64,000 nucleotides of DNA, from positions 73,322-137,321 of the forward strand of contig JAMCQI010000061.1 of assembly GCA_023381515.1 (NCBI GenBank), read 5' to 3'. The notes below the pieces were generated by a model that saw only the letters and a program-made list of their open reading frames with translations, did not search any database and was not told where the DNA came from. The translations under genes and the position numbers were made by a program. This document shows positions 38,052 through 47,018 of the stretch, piece by piece; positions within the stretch are counted from its first letter, which is position 1, and each line of letters starts with the position of its first letter. The stretch is from Chloroflexota bacterium (GTDB lineage: Bacteria; Chloroflexota; Anaerolineae; UBA4142).

Positions 38052-38335
38052 GCGAGGTACTCGATAACCTCTTTGCGACGATCGAGTCGCGCAAGACGAA
38101 TGCGCCTCCCGGTTCCTACACGGCCAAGCTCTTCGCCGCAGGCGAAAACGAGATCGTCAAAAAGGTTGGCGAAGAAGCGATCGAGGTCATTGTCGCGGCC
38201 AAGGGGCAGGGGGATAAACGACTGGTCGAGGAGGTCGCAGACCTCGTCTATCACACGATGGTGCTCCTTGCCAGCCGCGGCGTAACTTGGCAGCGCGTGG
38301 AAGACGAACTCGCGCGCCGGTCCCAGCAGAGGTGA
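38048..38335 (+). CDS. hisE: phosphoribosyl-ATP pyrophosphohydrolase
   Basis: 95 residues starting MSEVLDNLF at 38048. MazG-like helical enzyme with [29 protein letters not shown] and [14 protein letters not shown] (metal-binding Glu/Asp). Last gene of the his operon. Confidence 0.96.
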   Translation: MSEVLDNLFATIESRKTNAPPGSYTAKLFAAGENEIVKKVGEEAIEVIVAAKGQGDKRLVEEVADLVYHTMVLLASRGVTWQRVEDELARRSQQR

Positions 38336-38360
38336 TTCCACATTTTAAGGCGACAACATA

Positions 38361-38389
38361 TTGACACGCTCTCTGGGTCGTGATAGACT
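38361..38389 (+). promoter_or_regulatory. promoter of the lysW cluster
   Basis: Perfect TTGACA (38361-38366), 17-base spacer and TAGACT (38384-38389), followed by a leader of about 190 bases before lysW. Confidence 0.65.
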
Positions 38390-38419
38390 GTGCGCAATTA
38401 TCTGACGAAATCGGATTCG

Positions 38420-38554
38420 ATGGATACGGACCCCTCAAGTCCTTCGCGGGAGCTTGGCTCCCGCGTCTCTCGTGTACGTATGCGCACGCTGCCGATTGAA
38501 ATGCACCAGTTGGGAGATCGCAGCGCGCGCTTTCATTTTCCCCCGCGGAGATGA
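38420..38554 (+). CDS. possible Arg-rich leader ORF ahead of lysW
   Basis: 44-codon ORF beginning MDTDPSSPSRELG, containing ten Arg codons and ending 32 bases before lysW. A hairpin GCGGGAG/CTCCCGC lies inside it. Thermus lysine genes are known to be controlled by a leader peptide with Arg codons, so an attenuation role is conceivable. No ribosome-binding site is evident and no T run follows, so this may be a chance ORF. Confidence 0.3.
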   Translation: MDTDPSSPSRELGSRVSRVRMRTLPIEMHQLGDRSARFHFPPRR

Positions 38555-38586
38555 ACGGGGTTGAACGGCTACTCTGGAGGTGAACA

Positions 38587-38751
38587 ATGAAGGCGAATTG
38601 CCCGGAATGCGAAGCCGAAATCACGCTCGACAAGGTCCTGCGGGGTGAAATCATCGTGTGCCCCGATTGTGGCGTCGAGCTGGAAGTGACGAGCGAAAAC
38701 CCATTGACGCTCGAACTGGCACCGCAGGAAGAAGAGGATTGGGGAGAATAA
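38587..38751 (+). CDS. lysW: LysW amino-group carrier protein
   Basis: 54-residue zinc-ribbon carrier: CPEC near residue 5, CPDC near residue 25, and the acidic C-terminal EEEDWGE whose terminal Glu gamma-carboxyl is ligated to alpha-aminoadipate during lysine synthesis. GGAGG precedes the start. One base separates it from lysX. Confidence 0.96.
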   Translation: MKANCPECEAEITLDKVLRGEIIVCPDCGVELEVTSENPLTLELAPQEEEDWGE

Positions 38752-38752
38752 G

Positions 38753-39655
38753 ATGAAAATTGGCGTGCTGTATTCGCGCGTGCGCGTGGAGGAGAAATTG
38801 CTGTTCGATGCTCTGGACGCGCGCGGCGTTCCGTACGATCGGATTGACGACCGGGAAGTCGAGTTTGACTTTCAGAATCCCGGCCACTGGCGCGACTATG
38901 ATGTGATCCTCGAACGCTGCATCAATCACTCACGCGCCGCTTCCGCCCTCCGCGTACTGAATGATTGGGGAATTCCCTCGGTCAACACGGCCTACGCGGC
39001 CGACGTTTGCGGCAACAAGCTGGTCACCTCGTCGGCGCTCGTGCGGGCGGGCGTGCCGACGACCCGCATCAAGGTGGCCTTTACGCCCGAATCGGCCATC
39101 CGCGCGATTGAAGAGTTCGGATACCCCGTCGTCCTCAAACCGGCCGTCGGTTCGTGGGGGCGGCTGCTCTCCAAGATCAATGACCGAGAAGCCGCCGAGG
39201 CCGTTCTTGAGCACAAGGAGGTCCTCGGCTCTTACCACCACTCGATCTTTTACATTCAAGAGTACATCCGCAAGCCGGGACGGGACATCCGCGCCTTTGT
39301 CGTCGGCGATCGGACGATTGCGGCCATTTACCGGGCTTCTGAGCACTGGATCACAAACACCGCCCGCGGCGGCCAGGCTTCCAACTGTCCTGTGACACCC
39401 GAATTGGACCGGATTTGCGTTGCCGCAGCGCGCGCCGTCGGGGGTGGCATTTTCGGGGTCGACGTGATGGAGGATAAAGAGCGCGGCTATTTGGTCAATG
39501 AGGTGAACTATACGATCGAGTTTCGGAACAGCATTTCGACGACGGGCGTTGATATTCCAAATCGGATCCTCGACTATGTTCAAGCCGTCGGTCAAGGCGA
39601 GATCAAGCCTCTGGCAGCCATTCCGCTGCCCGTCCCGTCGGCATCCACCGTCTGA
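38753..39655 (+). CDS. lysX: LysW-alpha-aminoadipate ligase
   Basis: ATP-grasp ligase, 300 residues, attaching alpha-aminoadipate to LysW. Motifs: [19 protein letters not shown] (phosphate loop), [19 protein letters not shown] and [25 protein letters not shown] (Mg-binding). Adjacent to lysW. Whether it can also act on glutamate is not visible from sequence. Confidence 0.94.
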   Translation: MKIGVLYSRVRVEEKLLFDALDARGVPYDRIDDREVEFDFQNPGHWRDYDVILERCINHSRAASALRVLNDWGIPSVNTAYAADVCGNKLVTSSALVRAGVPTTRIKVAFTPESAIRAIEEFGYPVVLKPAVGSWGRLLSKINDREAAEAVLEHKEVLGSYHHSIFYIQEYIRKPGRDIRAFVVGDRTIAAIYRASEHWITNTARGGQASNCPVTPELDRICVAAARAVGGGIFGVDVMEDKERGYLVNEVNYTIEFRNSISTTGVDIPNRILDYVQAVGQGEIKPLAAIPLPVPSASTV

Positions 39656-39689
39656 ATTCCGGATTCCGAAATCCTAGACAGGTCTCTCC

Positions 39690-40829
39690 ATGTCGCTCGA
39701 ATCTTTCAATATTATCGAGTCCACCCTACGCGAGGGCGAGCAATTCGTCGGCGCGAATTTTACGACCGACGACAAAGTGCGGATCGCGCGATCCCTCGAC
39801 GAGTTCGGCGTCGAGTACCTCGAACTGACCTCGCCGCTTGCCTCGCCCCAAAGCTACACGGATGCTTGCACGATTGCTCGGCTGGGTTTGAGGGCCAGAA
39901 TCCTCACCCATATCCGCTGTCATCTCGACGATGCCAAAAAGGCGCTCGACACCGGTGTGCAGGGCATTGACCTCGTGATTGGCACCTCCTCTTACCTGCG
40001 CGAATTTTCCCTCGGCTTGGCCATGGACCAGGTCATCGACCGTTCGGTCGAGGTGCTCGCCTGGTTGCGCAGCCAGGCCCCGGGCCTCGAAATCCGCTTT
40101 AGTACTGAAGATTCGTTCCGAAGCGAAGAGGCGGATTTGTTTCGGGTCTACCTGGCGGTGGACAAAGTCGGCGTCAACCGCTTTGGGATCGCTGACACGG
40201 TTGGCTTGGCGACGCCGACCCGGGTCTTCCAACTCGTGAGCGGACTGCGGCGCCTCGTCAAGGCCGATATCGAATTTCACGGCCACAATGACTCGGGTTG
40301 CGCGATCGCCAATTCCTTCACCGCCCTCGAAGCGGGCGCGACGCACATCGACACGAGCGTTCTCGGCATCGGCGAGCGCAACGGCATCACGCCGCTTGGC
40401 GGGTTCGTCGCCCGCATGTATGCGACCAACCGCGACCTCGTCAAGAAAAAGTACAAGCTCAAGAGATTGCGCAAGATCGACGAAATGATCGCAAATATGG
40501 TGGGGATCGGTATTCCATTTAACAATTATGTCACCGGCGTCACCGCTTTTACGCACAAGGCGGGCATTCATGCGAAAGCCATCCTGAACCAACCGGAGAC
40601 ATACGAAATCCTCAATCCTCGGGATTTCGGCATGACGCGATACATTAGCATCGCTCACAAGCTGACTGGCTGGAACGCGATCAAAGACCGCGCCGAGCAA
40701 CTGGGGCTGAGCCTGAGCGATGAGCAGCTGAAAGAGGTGACCGCCCACGTCAAGGCGATTGCCGACCAAAAGCCTATCGAACTCAACGATGTCGACGAGC
40801 TCTTGTATCGCTGGGCGGACGGGCAGTGA
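39690..40829 (+). CDS. lysS: homocitrate synthase
   Basis: DRE-TIM metallolyase, 379 residues, joining 2-oxoglutarate and acetyl-CoA. The N terminus [12 protein letters not shown] carries the catalytic Arg/Glu, [36 protein letters not shown] the metal His pair, and HKAGIHAKA the C-terminal His. Homocitrate rather than isopropylmalate synthase is chosen from STLREGEQF and the lysW neighbourhood. Confidence 0.9.
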   Translation: MSLESFNIIESTLREGEQFVGANFTTDDKVRIARSLDEFGVEYLELTSPLASPQSYTDACTIARLGLRARILTHIRCHLDDAKKALDTGVQGIDLVIGTSSYLREFSLGLAMDQVIDRSVEVLAWLRSQAPGLEIRFSTEDSFRSEEADLFRVYLAVDKVGVNRFGIADTVGLATPTRVFQLVSGLRRLVKADIEFHGHNDSGCAIANSFTALEAGATHIDTSVLGIGERNGITPLGGFVARMYATNRDLVKKKYKLKRLRKIDEMIANMVGIGIPFNNYVTGVTAFTHKAGIHAKAILNQPETYEILNPRDFGMTRYISIAHKLTGWNAIKDRAEQLGLSLSDEQLKEVTAHVKAIADQKPIELNDVDELLYRWADGQ

Positions 40830-40925
40830 GGAGCGAGTACAAAGCGTCAGGGTCAAGGTTGTTGGCGGCAAGACTCAAGTGTTTGGAAACGTCGCAAGTC
40901 TGGGGATACCAGAGAGACAGCAAGC

Positions 40926-42317
40926 ATGGGCAAGACGTTTGCAGAAAAAGCGTTGGCGCGAGCGTCCGGGCAGCGCGAAGTCGTCGTCGGACAGATCGTG
41001 GATGCGGTGCCGGATGTCGCGCTCTCGCACGATAATACGGCCGCGATCGCGAAAATCTTTCGCAGCCTGGGAATCGACCAGGTCAAGTATCCGGATCGGC
41101 TCGCGATCACGCTCGATCACGCCGTCCCGGCGCCCACAACCGTTCACGCGACCAACCATGCCGAGACGCGGCGCTTTGTCGAAGAACAAAAGATCGAGCA
41201 CTTTTTCGAAGTGGGACGCGGCATTTGCCATCAGGTCCTCAGCGAGGAGGCCATCGTCCTCCCTGGCCAGCTCATCCTAGGCGCCGATTCGCACACCACG
41301 CACTATGGATGGATGGGCGCGTTTGGTGCGGGAATTGGCAGGAGCGAGATGGCTGCCATCTGGGCGACGGGCGAGTTGTGGCTCCGCGTGCCCGAATCAA
41401 TCCGGATAACTGTGAATGGTCGCCTTCCTCTAGGGACCACTTCCAAAGACCTCTGCTTAAAGATCATTGGCGACCTCGGAGCGGATGGAGGATTGTACGC
41501 GTCGGTGGAATTGGACGGTTCCGCCATCCACGCATTGAGCATCGAGAGCCGGATGGTTATCCCCAACATGATGGCCGAATTCGGGGCCAAGAATGCTTAT
41601 CTGCCGCCGGACGACGAGGTCTTTGAATGGCTGGCGCGAAGGAAGGATGAAGTCAGAAGGCGCTCCGCAAAGCCCGCGGAGTCTCAGCTTCGCTCCGAGA
41701 AGGCAGAAGGCAGAGAGCAGAAAGCAGGGGAGCAGGCGGGGGAACCAGCTGCCAAATCTGAAATCCTAAATCTTAAATCTGAAATTGCCCAAAGGGCAAT
41801 CTACCCCGACATTGACGCGAGCTACGCCGCCGTGTATCATTACGATGCCGTCGAGCTAGAGCCCTACGTGGCGTGCCCGCACCGGGTGGACAATGTCAAG
41901 CCGTTGTCGGCGGTCCGCGGCACGCGCATTCAGCAGGCTTTTATCGGCACCTGCACGAACGGCCGCATCGAAGATTTGGCCGCCGCCGCCGAAATCTTGC
42001 GTGGGCGCAAGCTCGCACACGGGACAAGGCTCCTCGTCATCCCCGCGTCCAGCCAAGTGTTGAGCGAGGCACTAAAGCGCGGGTATATCCAGACCTTTGT
42101 CGAAGCGGGCGGCGTCATCGGCGTTCCCGGTTGCGGCCCCTGCATGGGCAACCATATGGGCGTGCCCGCGCCTGGCGAAGTCACCATTTCCACAGCTAAC
42201 CGGAATTTCCGGGGCAGGATGGGGACGCGCGAGTCAGAGATCTATCTAGCCAGTCCGGCGGTCGTCGCCGCGAGCGCCGTCGCCGGAACCATTGCCGATC
42301 CTAGGGATTTGTTTTAG
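40926..42317 (+). CDS. lysT: homoaconitase / isopropylmalate isomerase large subunit
   Basis: Aconitase-superfamily large subunit, 463 residues. Iron-sulfur Cys appear in [12 protein letters not shown] and [27 protein letters not shown] and [13 protein letters not shown] are family motifs. A ~50-residue Glu/Lys/Ala-rich insertion (residues ~240-290) comes from a dispersed repeat and separates WLARRKDE from [11 protein letters not shown]. The matching small subunit (lysU) is not adjacent; rmlC follows directly. Confidence 0.9.
   Translation: MGKTFAEKALARASGQREVVVGQIVDAVPDVALSHDNTAAIAKIFRSLGIDQVKYPDRLAITLDHAVPAPTTVHATNHAETRRFVEEQKIEHFFEVGRGICHQVLSEEAIVLPGQLILGADSHTTHYGWMGAFGAGIGRSEMAAIWATGELWLRVPESIRITVNGRLPLGTTSKDLCLKIIGDLGADGGLYASVELDGSAIHALSIESRMVIPNMMAEFGAKNAYLPPDDEVFEWLARRKDEVRRRSAKPAESQLRSEKAEGREQKAGEQAGEPAAKSEILNLKSEIAQRAIYPDIDASYAAVYHYDAVELEPYVACPHRVDNVKPLSAVRGTRIQQAFIGTCTNGRIEDLAAAAEILRGRKLAHGTRLLVIPASSQVLSEALKRGYIQTFVEAGGVIGVPGCGPCMGNHMGVPAPGEVTISTANRNFRGRMGTRESEIYLASPAVVAASAVAGTIADPRDLF
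41644..41795 (+). repeat. dispersed repeat inserted in frame in lysT
   Basis: Units GAAGGCAGAAGGCAGAGAGC and AAATCTGAAATCCTAAATC match the intergenic repeats between argD/argB and before hisA. The insertion keeps the lysT frame open, adding about 50 residues in a surface position between conserved blocks. Confidence 0.75.
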
Positions 42318-42875
42318 ATGCCATTCGATTTCGAACCTTTGGAAATTGGCGACGTCATTCTGATCAAGCCGCAAGGCGCCATCGACCAGCGTGGCTTTTT
42401 TCGCGAGATCTACAAGCTTTCCGATTTCCGCGCGCATGGAATCGGGGTTCCATTTGTCCAGGAGAACCATTCGCGCTCTGCCCAAGGCGTTCTCCGCGGC
42501 TTGCACTATCAAAAGAATCCTCAGGCTCAGGGGAAACTTCTCTCCGTGAGCAGGGGCCGTGTCTTTGACGTCGCCGTGGATATCCGCCGCGGCTCGCCGG
42601 ATTACGGTCGCTGGGTAGGGATGGAACTGTCCGATGAAAACGGCCACATGCTGTACGTTCCCCCGGGCTTTGCTCACGGCTTTTGTGTCCTTAGCGAGCA
42701 AGCCGACTTGATCTACAAGGTCACCACCGAATATGCCCCCGATCTCGAGCGCGGCATCCTCTGGAATGATCCCGCGATTGGCGTGCGCTGGCCGATCGAG
42801 GACCCGCGTCTCTCCTCCAGGGATGTCAAGCTGCCCCTCCTCAAGTACGCAGACAACAATTTCGAGTTCTCTTGA
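42318..42875 (+). CDS. rmlC: dTDP-4-dehydrorhamnose 3,5-epimerase
   Basis: Cupin epimerase of dTDP-rhamnose synthesis, 185 residues. Motifs: RGFFREIYKLSDF, VQENHSRSAQGVLRGLHYQ (catalytic His in the LRGLHYQ context) and VPPGFAHGFCVLSEQADLIYKVT. Begins directly after the lysT stop with no gap. Confidence 0.95.
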   Translation: MPFDFEPLEIGDVILIKPQGAIDQRGFFREIYKLSDFRAHGIGVPFVQENHSRSAQGVLRGLHYQKNPQAQGKLLSVSRGRVFDVAVDIRRGSPDYGRWVGMELSDENGHMLYVPPGFAHGFCVLSEQADLIYKVTTEYAPDLERGILWNDPAIGVRWPIEDPRLSSRDVKLPLLKYADNNFEFS

Positions 42876-43058
42876 CCACTACCCCACAATTTTGAGACAA
42901 TCCGGTGTATAATCAGAAACTACGGCGGAGCTGAAAGCCGGGCCGACAGGTAGTACATCGCACCAGGACTGCCGGCGCATTTGCAGACAACGTCTCTGCA
43001 GTTGCCCGGCGATTGCCGAGAGGACGGGAATCCGACTCGTCGGCGGTAGGAGGGAGCA

Positions 43059-43274
43059 ATGACAGAGAGTGTTTACAAACTGATCGAGCTCGTCGGGACA
43101 AGCACCGAGTCGTGGGAAAAGGCGGCGGCCGCCGCAGTCGAGCAAGCCGCGAAAACGCTGCGCGACCTGCGCATTGCCGAGATCGAAGAGCTCGACATGC
43201 AGATCGAGAACGGCAAGATTATGGCCTATCGTGCCAAGGTTAAGGTCTCGTTCAAGTATGAGGGGACGGGCTAG
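43059..43274 (+). CDS. dodecin
   Basis: 71-residue flavin-sequestering dodecin. The pattern VYKLIELVGTSTESWEKAAAAAVEQAAKTLRDLRIAEI and YRAKVKVSFKYE is typical. GGAGGG precedes the ATG. A TATAAT at about 42908 suggests its own promoter with a 140-base leader, in which I see no known riboswitch. Confidence 0.93.
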   Translation: MTESVYKLIELVGTSTESWEKAAAAAVEQAAKTLRDLRIAEIEELDMQIENGKIMAYRAKVKVSFKYEGTG

Positions 43275-43310
43275 CTCGCGAACCGGATGAAATCGCGGAG
43301 ACGCCCCGTA

Positions 43311-43343
43311 AGACCTTTGAGGTGTCCAAAACCTCGAAGGTCT
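43311..43343 (+). other. 13-bp hairpin downstream of dodecin
   Basis: AGACCTTTGAGGT pairs with ACCTCGAAGGTCT (one T-G pair) around GTCCAAA. No T run; together with the next hairpin it may form the transcript end. Confidence 0.5.
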
Positions 43344-43359
43344 CAAGCCTCCAAAACAG

Positions 43360-43391
43360 CCGCCCCTCTGCTCTAATCTGTAGAGGGGCGG
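43360..43391 (+). terminator. terminator-like hairpin after dodecin
   Basis: CCGCCCCTCT pairs perfectly with AGAGGGGCGG around a 12-base loop; only TCTT follows, so termination strength is uncertain. 43392-43539 holds nothing else recognised. Confidence 0.55.
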
Positions 43392-43539
43392 TCTTGATCC
43401 CGGCCAAACCGCCCGGCTTGATCAGGTGCGATCCCCAGTTCGCCCGTTGACTGAAAACGGAATCGCGTAGATTGGCGTTGCGCGGCACTGGCGACTGTAT
43501 GCGCGCAAGTCCAGCCCAAGGGGCTTTTCTCCTACAATG

Positions 43540-43941
43540 CTACCCGGTGACCGCCAGCCGCTCCATGCTGGTAATGTACCATCTCCCATCGCGCCGGACC
43601 AGTACCGCACTGTTCAACGTGGCGCCTACGGCGATCACGCCCAGAGAGGGCAGAACGAATTGGACGATGGTCTGGTCAAAGCTCGGGCTCTCGATACGCG
43701 GTCGCCAGATCTGAAACCTGAGGAACGCCAGGGTGCTAGCTACAACGGCCCACAGAACAATCCTAGGCCCCAGACTCGTTTTGTCGAGTTTCGCTGCGGA
43801 GACGAATGCTGCCAGTGCTATGAGGACACCTAAAATGGACAGGAACAACGCCCTGTTCTCGGGAGCCACGACCCAGAATAATAGGACTGCTATCCCTAGC
43901 TCCAGCACGAGCCTAGATACCTGAAGCACGGCTCTCAGCAT
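43540..43941 (-). CDS. small integral membrane protein
   Basis: 133 residues from ATG 43941, with GGAGGG four bases upstream. Three hydrophobic segments: LVLELGIAVLLFWVVAP, LFLSILGVLIALAAFVSAA and IVLWAVVASTLAFLRF, then a C-terminal part VRRDGRWYITSME. Not recognised. It marks the start of the accessory region. Confidence 0.65.
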   Translation of the reverse strand: MLRAVLQVSRLVLELGIAVLLFWVVAPENRALFLSILGVLIALAAFVSAAKLDKTSLGPRIVLWAVVASTLAFLRFQIWRPRIESPSFDQTIVQFVLPSLGVIAVGATLNSAVLVRRDGRWYITSMERLAVTG

Positions 43942-44055
43942 ATGACCCTCCAATGTCCTCAGCCGTCTGGATCAATGGGCAAGCTATTCGTGGACCAACC
44001 GCGCCACAGACGCGGGGTCACGATGGACAGACTAATTCCCGGTGACAAAGCGCGC

Positions 44056-44088
44056 GTGCACACCCCTGCGAGCCGCAGGGGTGTGCAC
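44056..44088. other. 15-bp perfect inverted repeat in a gene-free stretch
   Basis: GTGCACACCCCTGCG and CGCAGGGGTGTGCAC flank AGC. It lies in the 414-base interval (43942-44355) between two divergent genes, where I see no supported coding region. It could be an operator, a transcript-end hairpin or a relic of a mobile element. Confidence 0.55.
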
Positions 44089-44355
44089 CGGGCACGCTAA
44101 CCGTATGTAATGCGTACTTGTCCGAAATAAGGCTCACCGGATGGTCGATCGTTGTAATTCTAACATAGTTCTTGGGTCCCGCGACGTATTCCAGGTCGAC
44201 CGCAGTGGTGCTTTGGGGAAGTCCTTGCACAAACACCAGTTACTCATGCAAATCCAGGTCTCTATTGCGAGCTTGAGAGGAAAAGGGAATAATAACGCCC
44301 GGACGATAGTGATGCCTAACGCTCCGCGTCTGCTGCTTGGCCAAAGGTGGATCGA

Positions 44356-45105
44356 ATGAGCGATGAACAGGCGCCCAACTGGCGGTCCCTAGCGCGCGCG
44401 GCGAAAACCGACACGCCGGCGTGGGACCTATGGGCATCCCTCAGACGCGCCCTCAGCATCAATAACTACGAAGACGCAATCGTGGCATTGCTCGCGCTCG
44501 CCACGGTTGAAGGAGTGCACACTCACAACCCCCACACCGGACTGGCCTTCCTTGACCTCGCGCTGGCTATAGCGAACAAGACGTCGAGCCCAGTCAAGGT
44601 CGAGATTCAATACCATCGTTCCACCCTCCTCAGCGCGTCCGGTGATTTGGCAGGCGCGTACCTCGCGTTGGACGATGCCTTGGCATCGGCCAAAGCAGCC
44701 GGAGATCTGAAATCGATAGCACGGCTGGCCAATCTCCGTCTGGCCCTGAAATTAGCAGGTGCCCAGCTGGAAGGCTCGTTCCTGGCCGAAGCGCGGGAGG
44801 TCGTCCGCGCATACGCTGAAGCTCATGACGTGAACGGACAACTGGGCGCTATGGTCGCCTCTGCCGCGCTCGGAGCCCAGGCGTACCCGTCTGAGGCATT
44901 ATCACTCCTTGATCAGGCAGAAGCATTCTTGAACGCGCTCGATCAAGGGCAAGTGGTCGCCCCGCCCCGATCGGTACTTATCCGGCTTCCCCTCTCGGCC
45001 GGCCAAGCCCACGAGAATCCTGCTGGTGAGAGCGCTCTGGACAGCTGGCGGCTTTATATCAGACAACTGCGCGAATGGATCGGCAAGATACGTTCCACTT
45101 CCTAG
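44356..45105 (+). CDS. helical-repeat (TPR-like) protein
   Basis: 249 residues; ATG at 44356 follows AAAGGTGG by five bases. Alternating helices rich in Ala and Leu (AIVALLALATVEGVHT, GLAFLDLALAIANK, GDLAGAYLALDDALASAKAAG, PSEALSLLDQAEAFLNAL) look like degenerate tetratricopeptide repeats. No signal peptide or catalytic motif. It is convergent with the secreted-protein gene at 45229. Function unknown. Confidence 0.7.
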   Translation: MSDEQAPNWRSLARAAKTDTPAWDLWASLRRALSINNYEDAIVALLALATVEGVHTHNPHTGLAFLDLALAIANKTSSPVKVEIQYHRSTLLSASGDLAGAYLALDDALASAKAAGDLKSIARLANLRLALKLAGAQLEGSFLAEAREVVRAYAEAHDVNGQLGAMVASAALGAQAYPSEALSLLDQAEAFLNALDQGQVVAPPRSVLIRLPLSAGQAHENPAGESALDSWRLYIRQLREWIGKIRSTS

Positions 45106-45228
45106 CAAGTCCCACGTTCTTTGATCAGAACGACCTGCGAGTTCGACGCTAGGCCGACCTTAAAGGGAGGGTGCAAGGAAACGCCCTCCCCCACATAACT
45201 CATGCGAGCATGCCGGCGCACTGTTGGC

Positions 45229-45747
45229 TCAATTGCAGCCCCACGTGATGTGGTCGGCCCAGTCAGCCTGCACCATGTGAATCCAGTATGCCCTGTCCGG
45301 CGAGCCTCCAATGCTATGGAAGTATGTGCAAAACGCGTCGTTGCACCAATCCGGCATCGGCGTCTCGAGCCCGAGACTAGATATGTAGGTAGCAACCATT
45401 GGGCCTATCGCGGTTTCAAACAAGGTCCACGCTCCCTTGCCTACTCCGCAGGAAAGTGGCTGGTTGTCCCCACCTACATCCTGTGGCGAGACCGGAGGCT
45501 CGTTGAACCGCTGGCTTGCCGACCCCTGCCGCGCACGTTGCCGCATTTCCCTGATCTGGCCCTGGGTGAACCCAAGCTCAACTAGCTTCGCAAGGGCTTG
45601 GTCCCCCTTCAAAAGGATCTCTTGCGGCTCCGGTGGTTGTAGCCCTTCGGGCACCGTGGGTGAGTCCGCCCGAACTACACTTGCCGTGGCAAGCAGAAAC
45701 GCGGCCACAACAAACAAGACGGTCAGGCTCTTCTCGCTCGGTCTCAT
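45229..45747 (-). CDS. secreted Cys-containing protein of the palindrome regulon (A)
   Basis: 172 residues. Signal peptide MRPSEKSLTVLFVVAAFLLATASVVRA (split cleavage likely after VRA). The mature part has a Pro/Glu-rich N region, LVELGFTQGQIREMRQRARQG and a C-terminal Cys-rich block (LSCGVGKG, PDWCNDAFCTYFH, ending TWGCN). ATG at 45747 with AGGGGG upstream. It is the first gene behind promoter P1. Not recognised; small size, signal peptide and paired Cys suggest an extracellular effector (inference). Confidence 0.75.
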   Translation of the reverse strand: MRPSEKSLTVLFVVAAFLLATASVVRADSPTVPEGLQPPEPQEILLKGDQALAKLVELGFTQGQIREMRQRARQGSASQRFNEPPVSPQDVGGDNQPLSCGVGKGAWTLFETAIGPMVATYISSLGLETPMPDWCNDAFCTYFHSIGGSPDRAYWIHMVQADWADHITWGCN

Positions 45748-45777
45748 TTTGGGTTCCCCCTTCCGCTGCGACATACT

Positions 45778-45875
45778 CACCGGTTTCCCGGTGGCATCTC
45801 CAGGATACGGCAATTCTCGCCGCCTGCATAGGCACGCGCGTACTCTCTTTGTACCGCCGCTTTGTGCGCGCGCAC
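45778..45875 (-). promoter_or_regulatory. regulon promoter P1 (paired palindromes)
   Basis: Minus-strand order: distal GTGCGCGCGCAC (45875-45864), proximal GTACGCGCGTGC (45843-45832), 24-base spacer containing CGGC-N7-GCCG, -10 TATCCT (45807-45802), then 5'-end hairpin CACCGG-GAAA-CCGGTG (45793-45778). The distal site keeps its palindrome although both T/A pairs changed. Drives secreted protein A. Confidence 0.8.
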
Positions 45876-46182
45876 TTGGTTGGGAGGTGAAACACGGAGT
45901 CGGAACATGCTCGAGTGAGCAAGTGGACCGGGCGGCCGGCAGTCCACCTGGTTGATTGAAATTGCGGAGCAGCCTGAAGAATCAGCAGAGCTTCCACGAG
46001 CGCACCCAGCTTGGGGAGGCCGTTCCCGCCAGCGTCCCGTCTCACGCGGGGTCGCGGCGTGTGGCTGGGCGCTTTTCTTTCGCGGCTTTCGCGCCCCAAG
46101 ACCCCGCGCTCTCCAGCGGGGCGTGCGTCTCGTGTTCCGAGCGCTCTCGCCATCGCCCCCCGAAACCTTGACGTCCACCGCA

Positions 46183-46465
46183 TCAGCGGGGTGGAAGGAA
46201 CGCCCCCTGCTCTCTGCGCCTGGCCACGAAACCCAGGAGCCCAATGATCGCGACAAGACCGCTCGCCCAAGCAAAAGCAGGCCAGTTGAGGGCCAGATGG
46301 AGGAAACGACCGGCCGCGTGACGGAGAAGAGCAGGCCGAGCCCCGGCACGAGAAGAGCGATCGAGACCAGGGTGCTCCCTCGCCTCGCCAGGATCGCGTG
46401 GCACGCGAGAAGCAGCGGGGTGCCCGCCGCGACAACGCGAGCGGCGACACCACGACGGCAGACTA
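46183..46465 (-). pseudogene. degenerate small membrane protein
   Basis: Two minus-strand frames together look like one membrane protein: STLVSIALLVPGLGLLFSV in one, and LNWPAFAWASGLVAIIGLLGFVARRREQ in another. A frameshift near 46300 would join them. In copy 2 of the duplication most of this gene is deleted. Low certainty. Confidence 0.4.
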
Positions 46466-46903
46466 ATGCAGGCGCCTCGATCCTCGGGGTGGGAAGGAAA
46501 ACCGTTCGAGCGCTTGGCCCTCCCCTCCTTGAACAGTGACCTCGAAAGGTGCCGGGTCCAGTTCCCTCACGACAAGGAACGCATCATTCTGGACGGCCGC
46601 ATCCACGGCGTCCCCTTCGCGCAGTTGGAGTTGAAGCGAGGCCGCCCGAGGATCGAGGCGCCTGCCCACGATAAGCCATAGTCCCAGGAAATTGAAGCAA
46701 CCGATATCTACTGAACCGGAAGGGGCTCTGGTTCCCTTGACTGTGATCGAGTTCTCCACACCCCAACCGGATGGCTTTCTGACAGAAGGCGAGACCAGTG
46801 CAGCGCATAGGTCTTGGGGGGTAGTCAGCACCGTTACCCAGCTCTGCCCGATGCCCTTGAATTCACCGGCAACTTGCATAGGGCTGGCGGGCCGACCGAG
46901 CAA
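46463..46903 (-). CDS. uncharacterised beta-rich protein, probably 5'-truncated (copy 1)
   Basis: 146 residues: GEFKGIGQSWVTVLTT, GWGVENSITVKGTRAPSGSVDIGCFNFLGLWLIVGRRLDP, ending SFPPRGSRRLH. Not recognised. A TAG about 55 bases upstream of the listed TTG start cuts it off from the extra N-terminal region present in copy 2 (55780-56545). At 46816-46821 it has six G, which keeps the frame open; copy 2 has seven. Confidence 0.5.
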   Translation of the reverse strand: MLGRPASPMQVAGEFKGIGQSWVTVLTTPQDLCAALVSPSVRKPSGWGVENSITVKGTRAPSGSVDIGCFNFLGLWLIVGRRLDPRAASLQLQLREGDAVDAAVQNDAFLVVRELDPAPFEVTVQGGEGQALERFSFPPRGSRRLH

Positions 46904-47018
46904 GCCTTGCTGCTTACGCAGTTCAGTTATCGCTGCCTGGGCCTATGGGCTCATGCAAAACACTTCATACGTCGGTGTGGCAAATGCAGAAGCTCAAGCC
47001 GTCCACGCGATCTATCAT

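Larger units (their letters stand above)
45876..46960. repeat. duplicated segment, copy 1 (partner near 55368-56330)
   Basis: Shares long near-identical stretches with copy 2, for example AAGTGGACCGGGCGGC, CCACCTGGTTGATTGAAAT and GACGGCAGACTAATGCAGGC, plus the adjoining promoter. Copy 2 lacks about 175 bases corresponding to roughly 46200-46375. Between 45876 and 46182 I see no convincing gene. Confidence 0.8.

Noticed and set aside
42318..42875. A lysU-type small subunit following lysT
   Set aside because: The sequence is a cupin epimerase (LRGLHYQ, FAHGF motifs), not an aconitase swivel domain.
43960..44236. A 72-codon minus-strand frame (44018-44236)
   Set aside because: No ribosome-binding site, no protein-like composition, and it spans the perfect hairpin at 44056-44088.
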